A DNA stretch of 64,000 bases from Jannaschia marina (GCF_013404595.1 NZ_JABVAX010000002.1:124001-188000); one strand, 5' to 3'. Shown: positions 45,458 through 53,879, numbered from the stretch's first letter. Translations and numbers: made by a program. The notes: generated by a model from the sequence alone, not told the origin.

Positions 45458-46312
45458 ATGCGCACAGTCTACGTCAATGGCGACTACCTGCCCGAGGACG
45501 AGGCCCGGATTTCCGTCTTCGATCGGGGGTTCCTCTTTGCCGATGGCGTCTACGAGGTGACGAGCGTTCTGGACGGCAAGCTCGTGGACTTCCCGGGGCA
45601 TGCGGCGCGGTTGCAGCGGTCGATGGACGAGCTTGCCATGGAGGCCGAGATCGACATGGACGACCTGCTGGAGATCCACCGGGAGCTGATCCGCCGCAAC
45701 GACCTGACCGAGGGGCTGATCTATCTGCAGGTGACGCGGGGCGCGGCCGACCGCGATTTCCTCTATCCCGCGTCGGAGACGCCGCCCACGATCGTCCTTT
45801 TCACCCAGTCGAAGCCCGGCCTCGCCGAGAGCCCGATGGCAAAGACGGGCATGAAGATCGTCACCATCCCCGACCGCCGCTGGGGCCGGCGCGACATCAA
45901 GACGGTGCAGCTGCTCTACCCGTCGATGGGCAAGATGGAAGCCAAGCGCGCGGGGGCCGACGATGCCTGGATGGTCGAGGACGGGCATGTGACCGAGGGC
46001 ACGTCGAACAACGCCTATATCGTCAAGGACGGCGTCATCGTGACGCGTCATCTGGGCGAGGAGATCCTGCACGGGATTACGCGCAAGGCCGTGCTCGCCT
46101 TCGCGCGGGAGGCCCAGATGAAGGTCGAGGAGCGGCCCTTCACCGTCGAGGAGGCGCTGGCCGCCGATGAGGCCTTCGTCACGTCGGCGAGCAGCTTCGT
46201 GATGCCGGTGGTGGAGATCGACGGGCAGACGATCGGGGCCGGCACGCCGGGGGCCACCGTCGCCCGCCTGCGGGAGATCTACCTCGACGAGATGCGCAAG
46301 GCGGCCATCTGA
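45458..46312 (+). CDS. dat: D-amino acid aminotransferase (fold-type IV PLP)
   Basis: 284 aa, the normal length for D-alanine transaminases. N terminus VYVNGDYLPEDEARISVFDRGFLFADGVYEV is the family signature. The PLP lysine is K148 in DIKTVQLLYPSMGK, and the Glu of VTEGTSNNAYIV contacts PLP nitrogen. It moves the amino group of D-Ala or D-Glu to a keto acid. Divergent from the D-Ala-D-Ala dipeptidase, so the pair could convert D-Ala-D-Ala to pyruvate plus D-Glu. Branched-chain aminotransferases share the fold, but the RGAADRDFLYP and length favour Dat. Confidence 0.9.
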   Translation: MRTVYVNGDYLPEDEARISVFDRGFLFADGVYEVTSVLDGKLVDFPGHAARLQRSMDELAMEAEIDMDDLLEIHRELIRRNDLTEGLIYLQVTRGAADRDFLYPASETPPTIVLFTQSKPGLAESPMAKTGMKIVTIPDRRWGRRDIKTVQLLYPSMGKMEAKRAGADDAWMVEDGHVTEGTSNNAYIVKDGVIVTRHLGEEILHGITRKAVLAFAREAQMKVEERPFTVEEALAADEAFVTSASSFVMPVVEIDGQTIGAGTPGATVARLREIYLDEMRKAAI

Positions 46313-46332
46313 ACGCTTCGGTTCCGGCCGAC

Positions 46333-46360
46333 GTCATCGTCGGGCTTGACCCGACGATCT
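46333..46360. repeat. Palindromic repeat, copy 1 (ATCGTCGGG-CTTGA-CCCGACGAT)
   Basis: 9-bp perfect arms (46336-46344 and 46350-46358) around CTTGA, preceded by GTC. The same layout, with the same loop on the other strand, recurs at 59051-59073. This form (GTCATC-x-TCGGGCTTGACCCGA) is a widespread alphaproteobacterial intergenic repeat. It lies between convergent dat and the EEP gene. Confidence 0.75.
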
Positions 46361-46420
46361 ACCGCTGCAGGCGCGCCAGCATCGGAGACGCGCGCGTCGA
46401 GACCGACCACTGCGATCCCG

Positions 46421-47482
46421 CTACCCACTCAGCGGCACCCCGAGATCAACCCAGATCGGCCGGTGATCGCTCGGCCGCTTCTCGCGCGCCGCGCCGGAGC
46501 CCTCGACCTCCACCTCGAAGGCCGAATGGGCGATGCCCGCGTCCACCACGCGCTCGCGCATGGCGGGCGACACCGCGAAGTGGTCGAGGAGCAGGGGCCG
46601 GTCGTCGATCCCGTCGACGTAGTCGTCGAACCGCGCGGTGAAGAGTTCGGGCGCGGGGACCCGCGCGATCAGCGGGTGATGGAAGATCAGCTCGGGATAG
46701 AAGGTCGAGCCGAGCACGATGTCGGCGACGTTGTGCGTCAGATAGCTGCGCTCGAAGAGGTCGCGCCCCGGCCCGTCGTTGAAATCTCCCGTCACGACGA
46801 TGCGGGCCGCGCCGTCGTCCTGCAGCAAGGCGTCCAGGTAGCCGCGCAGGCGAAAGCCTTCTGCAGAGATGCGCCGTCGCGCCTCGAGGGCCTGGACCAC
46901 GAACTCCTGCCGACGGTTCGGATTGCGCCACAGACTCTCGCCGAACTGCACGTACTTGGATTTGGCGTGCAGCACCACGACCCGAACGGGCGCGGAGCCG
47001 ATCGGGTCGACGTCGACGACGAGCGGCTGACGGGTGAAGTCGTAGCCTTCCAGCAGCATGTCGCCGTTGACGTCGGCCTCCCAGATGTCTTCGAGCGCGC
47101 GCGTGGCCGTGTCGTCGGCCCGCTCCATCGCCCGCGCGCGTCCTCCCTCGCGACGCAGCACGTAGAGCGACTGCGCACCGCCGTCGCCCTTGATCGCTTC
47201 CCACGCGGCCCCGGTCGCAGGGCTCAGGATGTCGTCGATGAAGAGTCGCATCTCCGCCGGGCTGCTGGGCCCTTCCTGGACGCAGAGCACGTCCGGCGCG
47301 AGCGCCGCGATGACGCGGGCGACCCGCCCGGCCGTCTCGCGCGCGGCCTCGGGCGGCGTGCCGGTGGCGGGGCGCATCTCGCCGTTCACCTCGCGGGCCG
47401 GCTTGAAGGTGCCCCAGACCGGGGTGTCGTTGCCTCCGATCCAGCGGTTCATCCACTCGATGTTCCAGTTGACGATCCGCAT
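46421..47482 (-). CDS. Endonuclease/exonuclease/phosphatase (EEP) family protein
   Basis: 353 aa. EEP motifs: VNWNIEWMNRW (metal-binding Asn) at the N terminus, APDVLCVQEG (metal Glu), VTGDFND (Asp/Asn pair) and the C-terminal SDHRPIWVDL (catalytic Asp-His). No signal peptide. The superfamily includes DNases, sphingomyelinases and inositol phosphatases; the substrate is not clear. A double hairpin repeat lies 50 bp upstream. Confidence 0.85.
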   Translation of the reverse strand: MRIVNWNIEWMNRWIGGNDTPVWGTFKPAREVNGEMRPATGTPPEAARETAGRVARVIAALAPDVLCVQEGPSSPAEMRLFIDDILSPATGAAWEAIKGDGGAQSLYVLRREGGRARAMERADDTATRALEDIWEADVNGDMLLEGYDFTRQPLVVDVDPIGSAPVRVVVLHAKSKYVQFGESLWRNPNRRQEFVVQALEARRRISAEGFRLRGYLDALLQDDGAARIVVTGDFNDGPGRDLFERSYLTHNVADIVLGSTFYPELIFHHPLIARVPAPELFTARFDDYVDGIDDRPLLLDHFAVSPAMRERVVDAGIAHSAFEVEVEGSGAAREKRPSDHRPIWVDLGVPLSG

Positions 47483-47531
47483 GGTCGTGCCCTCCTGTCC
47501 GAAACTCTAGCAGAGGGAGCACAATCGAGTG

Positions 47532-47580
47532 CAAAGTCTTCGTTGAAGACTTTGGAAAGACTATTCGCCGAATAGTCTTT
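47532..47580. repeat. Tandem double-hairpin repeat, copy 1
   Basis: Hairpin 1: CAAAGTCTTC / GAAGACTTTG (10-bp arms, 47532-47554). Hairpin 2 follows at once: AAAGACTATTCG / CGAATAGTCTTT (12-bp arms, 47556-47580). Copy 2 at 53880 has the same first hairpin and a different second one in the same order. Confidence 0.85.
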
Positions 47581-47584
47581 CGCC

Positions 47585-47848
47585 TCAGTCCCAGCCGAGG
47601 ATCACCTGTACGCGGCTGCGCGTGTTGAGGCGATTGAACCCCCCGAAATCGAGCGCGCGGCCCTGCAATTGCATATGAAGCGCAGCGATCTGACGAGTGG
47701 AGAGCGTGCTGGCGTCCACATCGCGGAAGCCGAGCAGGTTCAGTCGTTGCTGGACCGAAGCGACGAGCTGCGCGTTCGGTTCGGCGACCGCGGGCACCGC
47801 CACAGTCAGGGCGATGGCGAGGGCGAGGAGCAGGGGAAGTCGTATCAT
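47585..47848 (-). CDS. Small exported protein, paralogue of the next gene
   Basis: 87 aa with signal peptide MIRLPLLLALAIALTVAVPAVA. The mature 65 residues (LVASVQQRLNLLGFRDVDASTLSTRQIAALHMQLQG ... TRSRVQVILGW) read as a few short helices. The pattern L-x2-LGF-x-DVD-x3-LSTRQ-x2-ALH aligns with the upstream neighbour. No enzymatic motif. Two tandem paralogues of such small periplasmic proteins suggest a shared but unknown envelope role. The double-hairpin repeat starts 4 bp past its stop and probably lies in its transcript. Confidence 0.7.
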   Translation of the reverse strand: MIRLPLLLALAIALTVAVPAVAEPNAQLVASVQQRLNLLGFRDVDASTLSTRQIAALHMQLQGRALDFGGFNRLNTRSRVQVILGWD

Positions 47849-47900
47849 CTATCCTTTCCTCGATCTGCGGATCCCGCGGAGCGGCCCCTCGGGGATGACC

Positions 47901-48215
47901 TCAGTTCTTGTCGATGATGCGTTGCAGCAGCCCGCCCCGCAGGATCGATCGGATCCGTGCTTGCGTATCGCCGTTGGAGCGGCCCTCGTGCAGGGCCACG
48001 TCGATCAGCGAGAGTTGCTGGTTCGAGAGCCGCCGCACATCGGTGTCGAAGCCGTAGTGGCGCAGTTCCCGTGCGATCCGGCCGCGCTTGCCGGTCAGCT
48101 CGGGCGCGTCGCCCACGATGCCCGGCGGCGGCGGGACGAAGACGCCCTGCGCCGCGGCGGGGGCGGCAAGCGGCAGAGCCAGCACCAGGGTCCAGGTCAG
48201 GGCGAGACGGGTCAT
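47901..48215 (-). CDS. Small exported protein, paralogue of the previous gene
   Basis: 104 aa, signal peptide MTRLALTWTLVLALPLAAPAAAQ. Mature part GVFVPPPPGIVGDAPELTGKRGRIARELRHYGFDTDVRRLSNQQLSLIDVALHEG when read through, then QARIRSILRGG. The LRHYGF-DTDV-RRLSNQQLSLI core matches LNLLGF-RDVD-STLSTRQIAAL in the 47585 gene. Both are minus-strand and only 52 bp apart, likely a duplication and one transcript. Function unknown. Confidence 0.7.
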   Translation of the reverse strand: MTRLALTWTLVLALPLAAPAAAQGVFVPPPPGIVGDAPELTGKRGRIARELRHYGFDTDVRRLSNQQLSLIDVALHEGRSNGDTQARIRSILRGGLLQRIIDKN

Positions 48216-48301
48216 CGGAAAACTCCTTGGTTGCGACGGAGCATAGAAGCCCCGGGCCGCGATGCAAAATCATCCCTGTGTGACGGGTCGTGAACGGCGT
48301 G

Positions 48302-48613
48302 TCAGCCCTTGCCGACGTTTTCTGCGAAACTCTTCTCGAAGGCGGCTTGCTGATCGGGCGTCGCCTCGGTCTGATGGCGGGCTTTCCATTCGGCGAAGGG
48401 CATCCCGTAAAAGGCTTCGCGGGCCTCTTCCTTCGACATCTCGATCCCGCGCTCGGCGGCCGCCTCGCCGTACCAGCGCGACAGGCAGTTGCGGCAAAAC
48501 CCGGCGAGGTTCATCAGGTCGATGTTCTGTGCGTCGGGACGCTCGTCGAGGAGGTGCTGGCGCAGGCGCCGGAAAGCGGCGGCTTCGATCTCGGTGCGGG
48601 TGGCGTCGTCCAT
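48302..48613 (-). CDS. DUF1244 domain-containing protein
   Basis: 103 aa cytoplasmic protein. The block NIDLMNLAGFCRNCLSRWYGEAAAERGIEMSKEEAREAFYGMPFAEWKARHQTEAT when read through is the DUF1244 core, with a CRNC pair that may bind metal. Conserved in alphaproteobacteria and in some gammaproteobacteria; function unknown. Divergent from pyk across 199 bp, a stretch in which I see only possible promoters. Confidence 0.88.
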   Translation of the reverse strand: MDDATRTEIEAAAFRRLRQHLLDERPDAQNIDLMNLAGFCRNCLSRWYGEAAAERGIEMSKEEAREAFYGMPFAEWKARHQTEATPDQQAAFEKSFAENVGKG

Positions 48614-48812
48614 GGTCGATCTCCTCGTCTGGTCTCTTTGAGATGTGCGCGTTTTGCCGCTCGATCAACCGTTCGATGCCGATCGCGGCTCCGGGCTTGG
48701 TTCGCCCCGGGTCGGCCGCTACGCTGCGGGAAAACCCCCCGGCCTGTTGCGCTTGCCGGCCCGACAGGGCAGACGTGCGAGCGCTAACAGATTGACCTGA
48801 AGGAAAGCGCCC

Positions 48813-50258
48813 ATGAGACGCCACCGCAACGTCAAGATCGTCGCCACCCTCGGTCCGGCCTCCAGCGACTACGACACGATCCGCGCTCTGTTCGAAGCCG
48901 GGGCCGACGTCTTCCGGCTGAACATGAGCCACGGCGATCATGACGACATCCGGTCCCGCCACAACATCATCCGCGACATCGAGCGCGACACCGGTCGCCC
49001 GATCTGCATCCTGGCGGACCTGCAGGGGCCGAAGCTGCGCTGCGGCGTCTTCGATGGCGATTCGGCCGAGATCGAGGAGGGGCAGAAGTTCCGCTTCGAT
49101 CTCGACGACGCGCCGGGCGACGCGACCCGCGTGCAGCTGCCCCACCGGGAGATCTTCGACGCCCTGGAGCCCGGCGGCACGCTTCTCGTCAACGATGGCA
49201 AGTTGCGCCTGAAGGTCGACAAATGTGGCAAGGACTATGCCGATTGCACCGTCGAGACGGGGGGTACCATCTCCAACCGCAAGGGCGTGAACGTGCCCGA
49301 CGTGGTGCTGCCGCTCGCCGCGCTCTCCGAGAAGGACCGCAAGGATCTGGAGTTCGTCTGCGATCTGGGCGTCGATTGGCTCGCGCTCTCCTTCGTGCAG
49401 CGGGCCGCGGACGTGGAGGAGGCGCGCAAACTCGCCAAGGGCCGCGCCGCGATCCTCTCGAAGATCGAGAAGCCTGCCGCCGTCGATGCCTTCGACCGCA
49501 TCCTCGAAGCCTCCGACGGGATCATGGTCGCCCGCGGCGACCTCGGCGTCGAATGCCCGGTGCAGGCCGTGCCGCCGATCCAGAAGCGTCTGATCCGAAA
49601 ATGCCGCGCCGCCGCCAAGCCGGTGATCGTCGCCACGCAGATGCTCGAGTCGATGATCGACAGCCCGATGCCGACGCGCGCCGAGGTCTCCGACGTGGCC
49701 ACCGCGATCTACGAGGGCACCGATGCGATCATGCTCTCGGCCGAATCCGCGGCCGGCAGCTATCCGATCGAGGCCGTCAGCACGATGAACAACGTCGCCA
49801 TCGCCGTCGAGAGCGACGGCACCTACCGCGACATCATCGAGGCGAGCCGCTCGGCCAACCTGTCGTCCACCGCCGACGCCATCGTCGCCGCCGCGCGCGA
49901 GATCGCCGACACCACCGACGTCAAGGCGATCTGCTGCTTTTCGCATTCCGGCTCGACCGCGCTCAAGGTCTCGCGCGAGCGGCCGCGCGTCCCGATCATC
50001 GCGCTCACCCCGGTGCAGGAGACGGCACGCCGCATGGTTCTGTCGTGGGGGATCCATTGCGTCGAGACGCAGAAGGTAGAGCGGTTCAAGTTTGCCGTCG
50101 TCTCGGCCGTGCGCGCGGCCAAGGCCTCCGGTTTCGTCGACCTCGACGATCAGGTCGTGGTGATGGCGGGGATCCCGTTCAACATGCCCGGCTCGACCAA
50201 CATCCTGCGCATCGCGCCCTGCGACGAGCGGTTGATCTTCGGCGCAGAGGCGGACTGA
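48813..50258 (+). CDS. pyk: Pyruvate kinase
   Basis: 481 aa, full length. Converts phosphoenolpyruvate and ADP to pyruvate and ATP. N terminus RHRNVKIVATLGPASSDYDTI, FRLNMSHGDH, the catalytic-lysine region ILSKIEKPAAVDAFDRI, metal-binding MVARGDLGVE, and ATQMLESMI are classical. The C-terminal regulatory domain is complete. Starts behind CTGAAGGAAAG. It is followed 1 bp later by a small membrane protein gene read in the same transcript. Confidence 0.97.
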   Translation: MRRHRNVKIVATLGPASSDYDTIRALFEAGADVFRLNMSHGDHDDIRSRHNIIRDIERDTGRPICILADLQGPKLRCGVFDGDSAEIEEGQKFRFDLDDAPGDATRVQLPHREIFDALEPGGTLLVNDGKLRLKVDKCGKDYADCTVETGGTISNRKGVNVPDVVLPLAALSEKDRKDLEFVCDLGVDWLALSFVQRAADVEEARKLAKGRAAILSKIEKPAAVDAFDRILEASDGIMVARGDLGVECPVQAVPPIQKRLIRKCRAAAKPVIVATQMLESMIDSPMPTRAEVSDVATAIYEGTDAIMLSAESAAGSYPIEAVSTMNNVAIAVESDGTYRDIIEASRSANLSSTADAIVAAAREIADTTDVKAICCFSHSGSTALKVSRERPRVPIIALTPVQETARRMVLSWGIHCVETQKVERFKFAVVSAVRAAKASGFVDLDDQVVVMAGIPFNMPGSTNILRIAPCDERLIFGAEAD

Positions 50259-50259
50259 C

Positions 50260-50571
50260 TTGGAGGAGGTCGAGGGCGCGCTCGACGGCCTGTCGGGGGC
50301 CTGGGCGGGGATCCCGGCGTTGCCCGATCTCGGCCTGCCGGCGCCTGCCGATCCGCTTCTTCTGGTTGCGATCGCGACCATCGTGTCGGCTTTCGGCCTG
50401 TTGGGGCTCGTGACCGGCTGGGTCGAGCGGCGGCTGTCGGTCGCCGCGCTCTTCGCGGCGCTGCTCGGGGCCGCGCTATTCTTCTGGGTCTGGGAGACGG
50501 ATCGCGCCGCCTTCGACTGGCTCATCGTGCCCGAGGCCTTCATCGAGCTGGTCGCCCGGATCCTGCGATGA
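50260..50571 (+). CDS. Small two-helix membrane protein
   Basis: 103 aa, TTG start one base after the pyk stop. Two hydrophobic segments: LLLVAIATIVSAFGLLGLVTGWV and LSVAALFAALLGAALFFWVW. No known motif. The TTG lacks a clear ribosome binding site, so translation is probably coupled to pyk termination; it ends by overlapping the VOC gene by four bases (ATGA). The three genes form a coupled unit. Function unknown. Confidence 0.65.
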   Translation: MEEVEGALDGLSGAWAGIPALPDLGLPAPADPLLLVAIATIVSAFGLLGLVTGWVERRLSVAALFAALLGAALFFWVWETDRAAFDWLIVPEAFIELVARILR

Positions 50572-50978
50572 CGCCGCGTCGGCGCATCGCGCTCGTGACC
50601 CTCGTGGTGGACGACTACGACCGGGCGATCGAATACTATGTCGGCACGCTCGGCTTCGAACTGGTCGAGGACATAGCGCAACCGGCCGAAGACAAGCGCT
50701 GGATCGTCGTGCGCCCGGCCGGGGCGGAGGGGGCGGGGCTGGTGCTCGGCCGGGCCCGCGACGCGGGGCAAGTGGCGGCGATCGGGATGCAGGGCGGCGG
50801 GCGCGTATTCCTCTTCCTCGAGACGGATGACTTCGCGCGCGACTATGCCGACCTCCGGGCCAAGGGTGTCACCTTCGAACGGCCGCCCGCGCGGATGGAC
50901 TACGGCACCGTCGCCGTCTTCCGGGATCTCTACGGCAACCTCTGGGATCTGATCGAGTACGATCCGCCGCGGGCTTAG
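50568..50978 (+). CDS. VOC-family protein
   Basis: 136 aa. RRRIALVTLVVDDYDRAIEYYVGTLGFELVED (first module) and RVFLFLETDDFARDYADLRAKGVTFE (second), ending VFRDLYGNLWDLIEY with the terminal Glu. The first metal His is absent (ALVTLVV), so the metal site may be partial, as in the many antibiotic-binding or PhnB-like members. ATG overlaps the upstream stop by four bases. Convergent with the MsrB-like gene 6 bp away. Confidence 0.85.
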   Translation: MTPRRRIALVTLVVDDYDRAIEYYVGTLGFELVEDIAQPAEDKRWIVVRPAGAEGAGLVLGRARDAGQVAAIGMQGGGRVFLFLETDDFARDYADLRAKGVTFERPPARMDYGTVAVFRDLYGNLWDLIEYDPPRA

Positions 50979-50984
50979 GGCGGG

Positions 50985-51557
50985 TCAGGCGGCCTCGGGC
51001 GTGAAGGTCAGCGCACTGCCGTTGATGCAATGCAGGAGCTTGCCCTGCGCGATGACGAGATGGCCGAGGTGCGAGGCACAGCGGCGGCAGTGCACCTCGA
51101 TCAGGAGAAGCGTGTCGAGCGCGCGCAACTCCTCCTCCGTGAGCCCCTCGGGTACGACCGGCCCCATCGCGCCGGCCTCGCCGCCAAAGTCGGCGTAGAC
51201 CGAGCGGTCGATCGACGTCAGCACGGCCGCCTCCTCGCTGTGGCGATAGAACAGGAAGCCGATGTCGAGAACGATCTTCCAGCGCGCGTCGTAGACCGGC
51301 AGGTCGCAGCCCTTGCAGGCATACATGCCGGCCTCCGTGCTGTCCCAGAGCGGATCGCTCTTCGGGACTTCGGTGCCGCCCTCGCGCAGGATCTTGAACT
51401 CGTCATCCGTCAGCATCGCGCGCCATTCCTCTTCCGTCCGGGTGACCTCGTAACGGAAGGCGTCGCCGTGACCGTCGGCACGGGCAGCCGGGGCGATCGC
51501 CGCCGCGGTGCCTGCAGGGAGCGCGGCGATGAAGGTTCTTCTGGAAACATCGGACAT
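50985..51557 (-). CDS. Exported MsrB-like methionine-(R)-sulfoxide reductase (divergent)
   Basis: 190 aa. The N terminus SRRTFIAALPAGTAAAIAPAARA is a twin-arginine (Tat) signal. The MsrB fold is visible: FKILREGGTEVPKSDPLWDSTEAGMYACKGCDLPVYDARWKIVLD, zinc CxxC pairs CKGC and CRRC, HLGHL, and the resolving end LLHCINGSALTF with the catalytic Cys. However the usual WPSF segment after the first strand is replaced by IGFLFYRHSEE, so the methionine pocket differs. A periplasmic repair enzyme or a relative with another substrate. The Tat signal fits Rhodobacteraceae MsrB proteins. Confidence 0.82.
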   Translation of the reverse strand: MSDVSRRTFIAALPAGTAAAIAPAARADGHGDAFRYEVTRTEEEWRAMLTDDEFKILREGGTEVPKSDPLWDSTEAGMYACKGCDLPVYDARWKIVLDIGFLFYRHSEEAAVLTSIDRSVYADFGGEAGAMGPVVPEGLTEEELRALDTLLLIEVHCRRCASHLGHLVIAQGKLLHCINGSALTFTPEAA

Positions 51558-51663
51558 GGGGTCACCCTTTCAATCGCGTGGATCGCTCCAGTCTAGCGGC
51601 CCGAACCTTCACGAGCCATGAAACACTCCGTGACGTCGGCCTGCGGGCGAGGTCATCCGACCG

Positions 51664-52509
51664 TCAGCCGCCGATCGGTGACAAGAGCGCGGGGTTCTCG
51701 ACGAGGTTGCGCACGCCATGGGCATGGTCTTCGTCGAAGATGTTGTCCGATAGCCAGGCATCGACGGTGGCGATGTCGACTTTCACGACTTCGGGACGGA
51801 TCGACCAGCTGACCTGGAAGGGTGACCCGACTTCGTTGTAGCTCGGCCCCGTCGTCGACCCCGCATAGGTGATCGGCGTGCCGGTATCGCTTGGCACGTT
51901 GGGTGCCTGGAAGACGCCGTCGATCTCCTGAACCTCGGCCAGCTTTCCGAAGTCTGCGGCGGCCGTGTCGTTGACCAGCACCATCACTTGCGTTTCGACC
52001 CTCAATTGCGGGTTGGCCGTCGCATCGCTCAGACAGGAGCCGAGGGTCGGACCGGGCTCTACCTTCGCGGTCGTGTGGACGAAATGCACTTCGATGGTGT
52101 CTCCGGGCTCCAGTCCACCATGCCCCCTGTCTGCCACCGTCACGCCGTCATCGGCCAGTTCCGCCTCGGTCAGCGTGCCGGAATAGGCGAAACCGGTGCC
52201 GTATCCTTTCCCGTCCCCGTTGCCGATGTAGCTGGTGAACTCGCCGCCTTTGTGCTCCGCGCCTTCATGGAAATGAATGTTGCACAGGTTCATCTCGCTG
52301 ACCGGCGGGGCCGTGGCGAAGCGGCGCGGGTTCGTTCCCTCGATGGACGACAGATCGCGCGGCGCCTGCGGGCCGAAACCCGCGCCCTCGGTCGCCTTGG
52401 CAAGCGCTTCGCGTTGCGCGGCGATCACCTCGTCCGTGACGACCTCTGTCTCGGCCAGGGCCGGAAGCGCCAGTGTCAGTGCTGCGAAGGGCAAAAATCT
52501 CGATTTCAT
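51664..52509 (-). CDS. Delta-class carbonic anhydrase-like exported protein
   Basis: 281 aa with signal peptide MKSRFLPFAALTLALPALA. The core NLCNIHFHEGAEHKGGEF then YGTGFAYSGTLTEAEL and IEVHFVHTTAKVEPGPTLGSC matches my memory of bacterial delta-class carbonic anhydrases; the His residues of IHFHEGAEH and VHFVHT are the likely zinc ligands, and two Cys could form a disulfide. It would hydrate CO2 in the periplasm. GC is lower than in the neighbours. The second of two adjacent ATGs is used because AGGA is six bases upstream; the first (52512) would add one Met. Confidence 0.72.
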   Translation of the reverse strand: MKSRFLPFAALTLALPALAETEVVTDEVIAAQREALAKATEGAGFGPQAPRDLSSIEGTNPRRFATAPPVSEMNLCNIHFHEGAEHKGGEFTSYIGNGDGKGYGTGFAYSGTLTEAELADDGVTVADRGHGGLEPGDTIEVHFVHTTAKVEPGPTLGSCLSDATANPQLRVETQVMVLVNDTAAADFGKLAEVQEIDGVFQAPNVPSDTGTPITYAGSTTGPSYNEVGSPFQVSWSIRPEVVKVDIATVDAWLSDNIFDEDHAHGVRNLVENPALLSPIGG

Positions 52510-52722
52510 CATATATCCTGTTGGCTGTCGCAGGTCGGACCCGCACCGACAGTCAAGCCCGCCACCGCTGGTCGGACAACCCGCGTTTTCGTGAGGACGA
52601 TCTGTCGTGCCACGGACCACTCCCCCTTGCGTGTCGGGATCATCCCGTCTAAGTGGCGCGCTCGACGTCCGCACGTCCGGCGATTGGGATGCCGAGGCCT
52701 GCGCTGAACCAAGGAGATGGAA

Positions 52723-52923
52723 ATGCCCAAGATGAAGACGAAGTCGAGCGCCAAGAAGCGCTTCAAGGTGACGGCGGGCGGCAAGGTCCTCGCCGGTCAG
52801 GCCGGCAAGCGGCACGGCATGATCAAGCGCCACAAGAAGTTCATCCGCGACGCCCGCGGTCTGACGACCCTGTCCGCCCCTGACGCGAAGATCGTCAAGG
52901 GCTTCATGCCCTACGACCGCTAA
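52723..52923 (+). CDS. rpmI: 50S ribosomal protein L35
   Basis: 66 aa, very basic. [22 protein letters not shown] and [19 protein letters not shown] are signature bL35 sequence. AAGGAG lies at 52711-52716, eight bases before the ATG at 52723; a further ATG two codons upstream would place the site too near. First gene of the rpmI-rplT pair, 12 bp apart. infC is not upstream, as is usual in this group. Confidence 0.97.
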   Translation: MPKMKTKSSAKKRFKVTAGGKVLAGQAGKRHGMIKRHKKFIRDARGLTTLSAPDAKIVKGFMPYDR

Positions 52924-52935
52924 GGAGGATCAGAC

Positions 52936-53295
52936 ATGTCCCGCGTTACGTCCGGCAAGGTCACCCACGCCCGTCACAAGAAGATCCTGACCCAGGCGAA
53001 GGGCTACTACGGCCGCCGCTCCACCACCTTCAAGACGGCCACGCAGGCCGTTGACAAAGCGAACCAATACGCCACCCGCGACCGCAAGAACCGTAAGCGC
53101 AACTTCCGCGCGCTTTGGATCCAGCGGATCAACGCGGCCGTCCGCGCGCATGACGCCGAGATGACCTACTCGCGCTTCATCAACGCGCTCGGCAAGGCCG
53201 GGATCGAGGTTGACCGGAAGGTGCTCGCCGATCTCGCCGTGCACGAGCCCGAGGCCTTCGCGGCCATCGTGGACCAAGCCAAGGCCGCGGCCTGA
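52936..53295 (+). CDS. rplT: 50S ribosomal protein L20
   Basis: 119 aa. [40 protein letters not shown] and [18 protein letters not shown] when read through are the bL20 core, an early assembly protein of the large subunit. AAGGAGG lies seven bases upstream. A strong terminator follows 30 bp after the stop, so the unit is rpmI-rplT only. Confidence 0.97.
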   Translation: MSRVTSGKVTHARHKKILTQAKGYYGRRSTTFKTATQAVDKANQYATRDRKNRKRNFRALWIQRINAAVRAHDAEMTYSRFINALGKAGIEVDRKVLADLAVHEPEAFAAIVDQAKAAA

Positions 53296-53325
53296 TCGGG
53301 TCTGTGACCGAGAATTGAACGTTTT

Positions 53326-53350
53326 GGGGCTCCTTCGGGGGCCCCTTTTT
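53326..53350 (+). terminator. Rho-independent terminator of rpmI-rplT
   Basis: 8-bp stem GGGGCTCC / GGGGCCCC (one T-G pair) with loop TTCG, then five T residues, 30 bp after the rplT stop. Confidence 0.9.
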
Positions 53351-53372
53351 GCATTTTGTACGAAAGTCCTTG

Positions 53373-53870
53373 ATGCGCATCCGTCCCGAAACTGCCGCTG
53401 ATATTGACACGATCCGTGCTCTGACGGAGGCGGCCTTCGCGCCGATGACCTTCAGCGACGGGGACGAGCAGGAGGTGATCGACCGGCTGCGCGCCGACGG
53501 AGACCTGACCCTGTCGCTCGTCGCGGAGGACGCGGGTGCGGTCGCGGGTCACGTGGCGTTCTCGCCGGTGACGCTCGGCGTGCCGGGGGAATGGTTCGCG
53601 CTCGGCCCGATCGCGGTCTGGCCCGAGCGGCAGGGCGCGGGCCTCGGGCGGCACCTGATCGAAGCGGGGCTCGACGCGCTTCGCGCGCGGAATGCTGCCG
53701 GCTGCGTGCTGACGGGGAACCCCGCGCTCTATGGGCGCTTCGGCTTTCGCAACGACCTTGGACTGACCCATCGCACGACGCCGGAATGGGCGGTGCAGGG
53801 GCTGGCCTTCGGATCGGTCCGGCCGACGGGCGAGATACGCTTTGCCGCCGGGTTCGGGGAAGGCGTGTGA
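53373..53870 (+). CDS. GNAT family N-acetyltransferase
   Basis: 165 aa. GNAT motifs: IRPETAADIDTIRALTEAAF at the N terminus, LGPIAVWPERQGAGLGRHLIEAGL (the acetyl-CoA loop Q/RxxGxG/A) and CVLTGNPALYGRFGFR. This is the YhbS-like group common in proteobacteria. Substrate unknown. Start ATG at 53373 begins the domain; an ATG at 53349 overlaps the upstream terminator. A double-hairpin repeat lies 9 bp past its stop. Confidence 0.87.
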   Translation: MRIRPETAADIDTIRALTEAAFAPMTFSDGDEQEVIDRLRADGDLTLSLVAEDAGAVAGHVAFSPVTLGVPGEWFALGPIAVWPERQGAGLGRHLIEAGLDALRARNAAGCVLTGNPALYGRFGFRNDLGLTHRTTPEWAVQGLAFGSVRPTGEIRFAAGFGEGV

Positions 53871-53879
53871 GCTTGGGTG

